This document shows, in pieces, positions 56,689 to 61,695 of a stretch of 61,695 nt of DNA. The translations under genes were made by a program, and so were the position numbers. Position 1 is the stretch's first letter; each line of letters opens with the position of its first letter. A model generated the notes under the pieces. The model worked only from the letters and a program-made list of their open reading frames with translations. It had not been told where the DNA came from and made no database searches. This stretch comes from Pezizomycotina sp. ARF18 (taxonomy: Eukaryota > Ascomycota): NCBI GenBank assembly GCA_002224055.1, contig AZLU01000238.1:1-61695 (forward strand). Direction: 5' to 3'.

Positions 56689-59600
56689 GCATAAAGGGGC
56701 ATGAGAGGGCATGCCGGTGGGGCAAAGGCACCAAAGCAAGGACTCGGAGTCGATATAATTGTAAGATCAAATTAATATAGTGGTTCTGCGGGATGCAGAA
56801 CGAGGTTTCCATACAGCTTTACATCCGGGTTTATATTATCACAATCGTGCGTGAGTTTTAGTGTCTACTTGAAAATCTCCTTAAAAGCTGACACGATCAG
56901 ATCAACGTGCCATTGACGCGATAGCGCTCCGGTATTGAGGTATTTCGACCTCATCAAGGAGGCGCGACGTTCTTCCTACAACCCTACCTGATTGAAACGC
57001 TGAAAAATGCAAGAACTTTCGCTAGCAAGTCGAAAGCGCCTGGTTCTCGACTGAAACTAGAACGGACCGCCATGATGCGCGCGCGTCGATCTCCCAAGTC
57101 ATGGTTGAAATACTGACCCGCCGCAAGAAAAAACTCAGAAAAAATGGGGAAAGAACGACTTACTGTCATGGTTGCTGAATGCTGAATATGTGACGGAGCC
57201 AAAGGCCACTGATCTTGAGGCGGCATCGGTTATGGACCTGGAGTGTTGGCACATCTGGCAACCAAAACCGGAATATTCCACCCGTCGATATAAAGAAAAG
57301 ATGAGAACCTTCCTACAAATCGGAAGTAACCTGAAAATTTCAATGGGTCTAATTTAGTTCCCATACTGGCGCGACATTTTGATTCCAACGGGAGGACGAA
57401 AAGGGAACAAGGGGGCAATCATGCGCGTCGACAATACACAAATGAAGCAAGGGTCCGTAACAAGGAGACGTGTAGAAAAGGTTAATATAAAGGAGTAAAG
57501 AGATTGCCTCCAAGACCATTCTTAGCCCAGTTGTAACGACTAACGATAGCAAGGGTAAAAGAAAAAGGGTGTAAAATCGTGTTAATAATGATACTAACGC
57601 AAAGGTAACAGCGAAACGAAAGATGAAGAATAAAAAAAGGATGGGAAATGGGTAGTTTCATATGAAGAGATACAGTAGGATGGACAGAAAAAAATTGACT
57701 AGCAAGGAGCCGTAGGACAAATGGTAAACGGGGTGCTGTCATTTTCTCGTCCTGCTACTCGAAATCGATTAGCTCGTCGCTCAGCAGATCTCTATAGCTG
57801 AAAAAAAAAATAATATTATCTGCTTCTCCTTATAATCCACATCAACGCCGAAGTAATCGTAGACGAGCCGGGGGGTTCATTAGCGAGCGCCTCTTCCGGG
57901 GCGGCCCGGGGCATATGAGACGTTTCTGCGGCTCCTTCGACATGGGCAAGCTGATCACCGTGCAGGAACGACTGGGGAGGCTGTTGTTCTTAGGCGGCGC
58001 GAATTTCTTCGGGGTTATCGTCTATCTCGCAAGCTCGACCCTGTATAATAGGATTCATATGCTTCCATTAGAATTGCAGGCTGTCTAAAAAATAGATTTC
58101 TCAGAAGATTATAACTAGCTTCTTAACAGAGAAGTTTCGGTCTTCACGAATATACGCTCGAATAGTGAATTAGTATTCCAAGTCAGGAATGTCGAAAGCA
58201 AAAACGGTGGCCAGAGAGGAAATGGTGACGTTCGTCCCAGTGACAATTGTAGGTATCAGGGCAAAGAGACTTGGGAATCCGAGTCTCTACAAATCCTGTA
58301 TCAAACAATGCGAAAGTCACAGTCTTCGGCGTCATTTTTGGCCCAATTCTTGCGGTATTTATAGTAATATGAGGGGACAAAATATCATATCTAATTCTCA
58401 GAAATAGGAAGTTGTAAGCGTTTCGATGCGATCGAATGCCGTGAAGTGTAGCGAGCCCGAATATGGGGACATTACCGTTCCTACCGATGTGCGAGATGTG
58501 GCCAAGGTCACGCAATGTAGACGCAGTGACCACCTCACTGAGAGCGAAACGGCGAGAAACGGTGGTTTGAGATCAGGCCCGGAAGGTCCTGATCGCGATT
58601 CCGCGACGGCAAAGGAGCGTAGTTGACCTTGGTTCATTAAGATCAGCGTGTCATTCGCTAAGTCGAGATAGAAATTCCTAAAACGGGGGCCAGGAGTGAA
58701 TGGGACATATCGAATAACAATGTTGTATAACAAGGTTATCAAGATGCAACAAGTGTAACAAAAACTAGCTGAAGAAATGACAAATATTAGCAATTTTGCC
58801 GTTGTTTTTGATAACGCCGCCACTAAGGGGAAAGCGCGATACGTAGTGCTGTTTAATTTCAAGGAATCATTGTGGGACAGGGAAAATCCTCTCGCGTGGA
58901 CATGAAATCGCGAATTTATCCTTTATCCACCCCGAGATAGAATCCATACCATCTTCAATACGCCATCCGCAATATCGCCATGTTGTTGAATTCGTCGGTT
59001 TCGGCCTAGAGCTTCTTGAGCAACCGGACTGGGTCCACTATTGTTGGCGGTCTTTTGGCGAATTGAAATGCTAGGAGGGCTTTGGTTTTTCTTCCTCGTC
59101 CTACTGTCTATTCTGCGTTGATATAGCTATGATCTTGAAACTAAGCAACTTATGAGATCTGGGGGAAGAATGAGACGATAGTACGACAGGTTGGAAACGC
59201 TTGAAGGGAATGAGATGAAGAAGAGCAATCTGGAGAAGGACGAGGGGACACATTGCGGAGTGCGATGAATTAACCCTAACGATTTTCTGGGAGGCCAAAA
59301 TGAGGGTTTCTCGTTTCGGTAGTCACTATCACCGCGCTGATACCGCCATGACAGATTCAAATTAATCAGGTCTCTCTCTCGCAAGGGCAACAGGCACAGC
59401 GGCAAAGTTATTCAGGTATGAACTACTAGGCAACTATATCCCTTGTTTTTATTTTTTTATTGCCTCCTTCTCAGGTGACATGTTGTAGAGCTTGCCCCAG
59501 TTGTCACATCTGAGCGAGTGGACTCAGCTTTGAGCCTCTCGATTTCGGAAGATTTCGCGGACGGTGACGATGGCCTGCTCCCGTTATTCGATCGCTGCTT

Positions 59601-59956
59601 GAGTCGCTGGGCCGGTGGCTCTTTGAAATGCCCTCTGTGTCTCTCTTCTGCTAAGCGAATGCTCCATTCAGCGAATTGTTGGTCCCTTGGGTTGTCATTC
59701 CCCGGGAAGAAAAACCAAAACCAAAAATAACGATGCTTCAACTGTAGTATAAGTTGTAGAAGGTGGATTGTTTGTCGCTGCCAGTGTTTATTACTTGGGA
59801 AAATGTTGGACATAGGACATGGAAAAGAAAGATAAACAAGGGGGCGTGCGGGAAGAGAAAAGAAACAAGGCTTTCAAAGGTAAGGAAATTGAAAAGTATG
59901 AAGGGGCTAATCGTTTATTTCATAGTCTGTGGGTAATACAGAACCTGCTAGCTATT
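56689..59956. other. No confidently supported gene
   Basis: A minus-strand run at 59457-59720 (FAEWSIRLAEERHRGHFKEP, SPSAKSSEIERLKAESTRSD) is Ser/Glu/Lys-rich and coding-like but starts without a clear ATG. A 154-codon minus-strand frame at 58398-58862 has one hydrophobic segment and starts at a non-ATG codon. Neither could be assigned. Confidence 0.35.
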
Positions 59957-60059
59957 GGGCATGCCAAAGAGGCATAACAAATCTATAGGCATCGAGGTAA
60001 TGCTTATATAGCTAAGGAACAAGGAACTTTAGCTAGAGATATTAAGAAGATTACGACGA

Positions 60060-61170
60060 TAAGGCTCTACGAGCCATCAAGGTAAATTACATATATTATA
60101 TTAAGATTATAGTATTATTAGTTTATTATATTAGTATCGTATATTCCTTCGTTAGTCTAGTTAGTTTAGTAGTTAAATCTATAAGTTAATCCTATCCTAT
60201 ATTATTAATATTATACTATATATCTACGCTAACAGATTATAAGCCAGTTAGTAATATATCTTAATAAATATATAGACTTACTTCTTAATCTCCTCTAAAC
60301 GATATATCTTATAATATCTCTCTTATAAAGTTTAACGAGATAAAGCTAAAGGCTAATCTTACGAACTACCTTAATTAGAGTATACATATAATTACGTTCC
60401 TTAAGTATAATAAAGTCTAAGATTTATTAACCGCTTAAAGCTATAGTAGCTAACGTAGAGCTAAATACTAAAGATTAAGATAATAACTTAAAGGCGTATA
60501 CTATTATTAAGCTTATTATAAGATAGAGACTTAACATATTTATCTATAATCTACTAAATAGTAGGCGAATAAGTATAGAATACTTTAAGTTTAGTATATA
60601 TTCCTATTACCGCTATTAGTAAGCCTTATATTAGAAAATAACTAAGATAGATTTAACTTAAGAATAAAATTAATATTTTAAAATTTATATAGAAGTATAA
60701 ATTTTATTAAAATATATAATAAATATTAGGTTTAATATTAAAAAAAATACTAAAGCGGAGACGGTAAAGAAAATAGAGCTAGATACAACTTAAAGAATAA
60801 TATAGCTATAATAAACTTAAAGGCTATTAAATCTCGTTTATAATAATTTTAATAATAACTAGAAACGTTTATTATAAACTTTTAATAATAATAGATTATA
60901 ATAAAAAATTAACTCTCGATATATTTAAAAAAGCGCTACTTATTAAGAGATAAAGCGTAGAATAAATATTAAAGATATTAGCTTTAAAGATAATAAGGCG
61001 CTATTTAAAAAGAATAGCTAAGATAAATCTAAAAGAATAATAAAAAGATTTATAAGTTTAAAGGTAAATACTATTATTATAATAAAGTTAGATATAAGAA
61101 GGCTAACTATAAAAAGCGTATAAAGAATAAGAAAATAGTAATAATAATAAAGTATTAACCTTATGTATAA
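60060..61170 (+). mobile_element. RIP-mutated LTR-retrotransposon gag remnant
   Basis: Composition changes sharply to very high A+T, with TA-rich words, almost no CA/TG and dense TAA/TAG stops, which is the outcome of repeat-induced point mutation. In one frame the text KGKYYYYNKVRYKKANYKKR (61060-61119) is what a gag CCHC zinc knuckle becomes if each Cys turns to Tyr and His to Tyr by C-to-T/G-to-A changes. Boundaries are approximate; the other genes of the element are not readable. Confidence 0.7.
61069..61110 (+). other. Relic gag zinc knuckle (Cys and His all changed to Tyr)
   Basis: YYYYNKVRYKKANY occupies exactly the C-x2-C-x4-H-x4-C spacing: Tyr at positions 1, 4, 9 and 14. TGC/TGT to TAC/TAT and CAC to TAC/TAT are single RIP-type transitions, and Arg for the usual Gly before His is one too. 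Confidence 0.7.
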
Positions 61171-61695
61171 ACCTTAATATTGTTGGATGTAAGTAGTAAA
61201 GGAAATCAAACGACACGCAATACATCGAGAATTGCCGCAGCGCTATGCATCGACCGACCTCGGCCGAGCTCTATAATGAATAGCATGTATCGATGCGAAG
61301 GATATTAACATCGTAAAGATTATTTTATATAGAATTCCTTTTTATATAAACGGTAGGATACTGCCCTCGGTAAGACAGTTTTAGTTCTTAAGGTATTAAT
61401 AATTTTAATCTTTATCTATATGGTAGCAACAACTATATTATAAAAAAGTAATAGTTATATCGCCGCGCTATCTAAAACGATAATCTAGATCTAGATAGTA
61501 ACGTCGCGAAGCTCGTAACGTAGTAGTTCTTAAAGAATAACTCTATTCTTATCTCGCCGCCCGTCGCGCCGTCGCGAGGTATTATGAGCACGCTCGGCTA
61601 TAGTAGAGTAAAATTCCTAATATTACCCCGCTAACCCTAATAGAAGATATTTACTTATATAGCGCTAAATAATACCTAAGCTATCTAATATTATA
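61171..61695. other. AT-rich, probably RIP-mutated repeat; possible LTR edge
   Basis: A short region of normal composition (61171-61310, starting TGTTGGATGTAAG) interrupts the AT-rich sequence, which resumes to the window edge. The TG-start could be an LTR terminus or a second nested element; no matching copy lies in the window. Confidence 0.35.

Noticed and set aside
58398-58862. 154-codon minus-strand frame with a hydrophobic segment
   Set aside because: Non-ATG start, no family resemblance, overlapping frames equally plausible.
61600-61640. CTAACCCTAATAG near the right edge considered as telomere repeat
   Set aside because: Only one CTAACCCTAA unit, not tandem.

Overview
The window looks like an accessory region of a filamentous ascomycete (Pezizomycotina). 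The signs are short GT-AG introns of about 70-95 bp with CTAAC-type branch sites, and a HET-domain gene. There are also two fungal rhodopsin-domain membrane proteins, F-box/LRR-like genes, small secreted or Cys-rich proteins, and an extremely AT-rich tail that reads as a RIP-mutated retrotransposon. No rRNA, convincing tRNA, telomere repeat or CRISPR array was seen. Genus cannot be decided from the sequence.

Layout. 1-9.6 kb: a family of Lys/Ser-rich secreted-type proteins; two copies lie in a diverged tandem duplication (about 1284-2800 and 4679-6240) and a third is at 8773. All three have lost the frame between the ATG and the signal-peptide core. A 502-bp hAT-like MITE sits at 7375-7876. 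11.4-15.4 kb: a broken rhodopsin-domain gene and a broken Cys-rich single-pass surface protein. 17-22.7 kb: an F-box gene, a second rhodopsin-domain gene and another F-box gene. 23.6-28.4 kb: the best-preserved stretch, with an intact 557-aa DEDD exonuclease-fold protein with an acidic repetitive tail, a frameshifted quinone-oxidoreductase gene and an unrecognised spliced gene. 28.4-32.5 kb: 4.1 kb of non-coding sequence. 32.5-41.2 kb: a frameshifted multi-pass membrane protein, two more F-box/LRR relics and two further relics. 43.2-46.3 kb: a HET-domain gene in pieces. 47.9-50.5 kb: three copies of a small Cys-rich gene with matching upstream sequence, one intact. 50.6-56.1 kb: two more F-box relics, a MYND-like gene and a foldback element. 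56.2-61.7 kb: an old inverted-repeat element, unrecognised sequence and the RIP-mutated retrotransposon.

The genes do not form a pathway. What unites them is type (membrane sensors, incompatibility, F-box adaptors, small secreted proteins) and condition: nearly all are broken by several single-base frame changes while the encoded protein stays easy to read. That fits recent decay of accessory genes. Some breaks fall in homopolymer runs, so indel errors from long-read sequencing must be excluded first.
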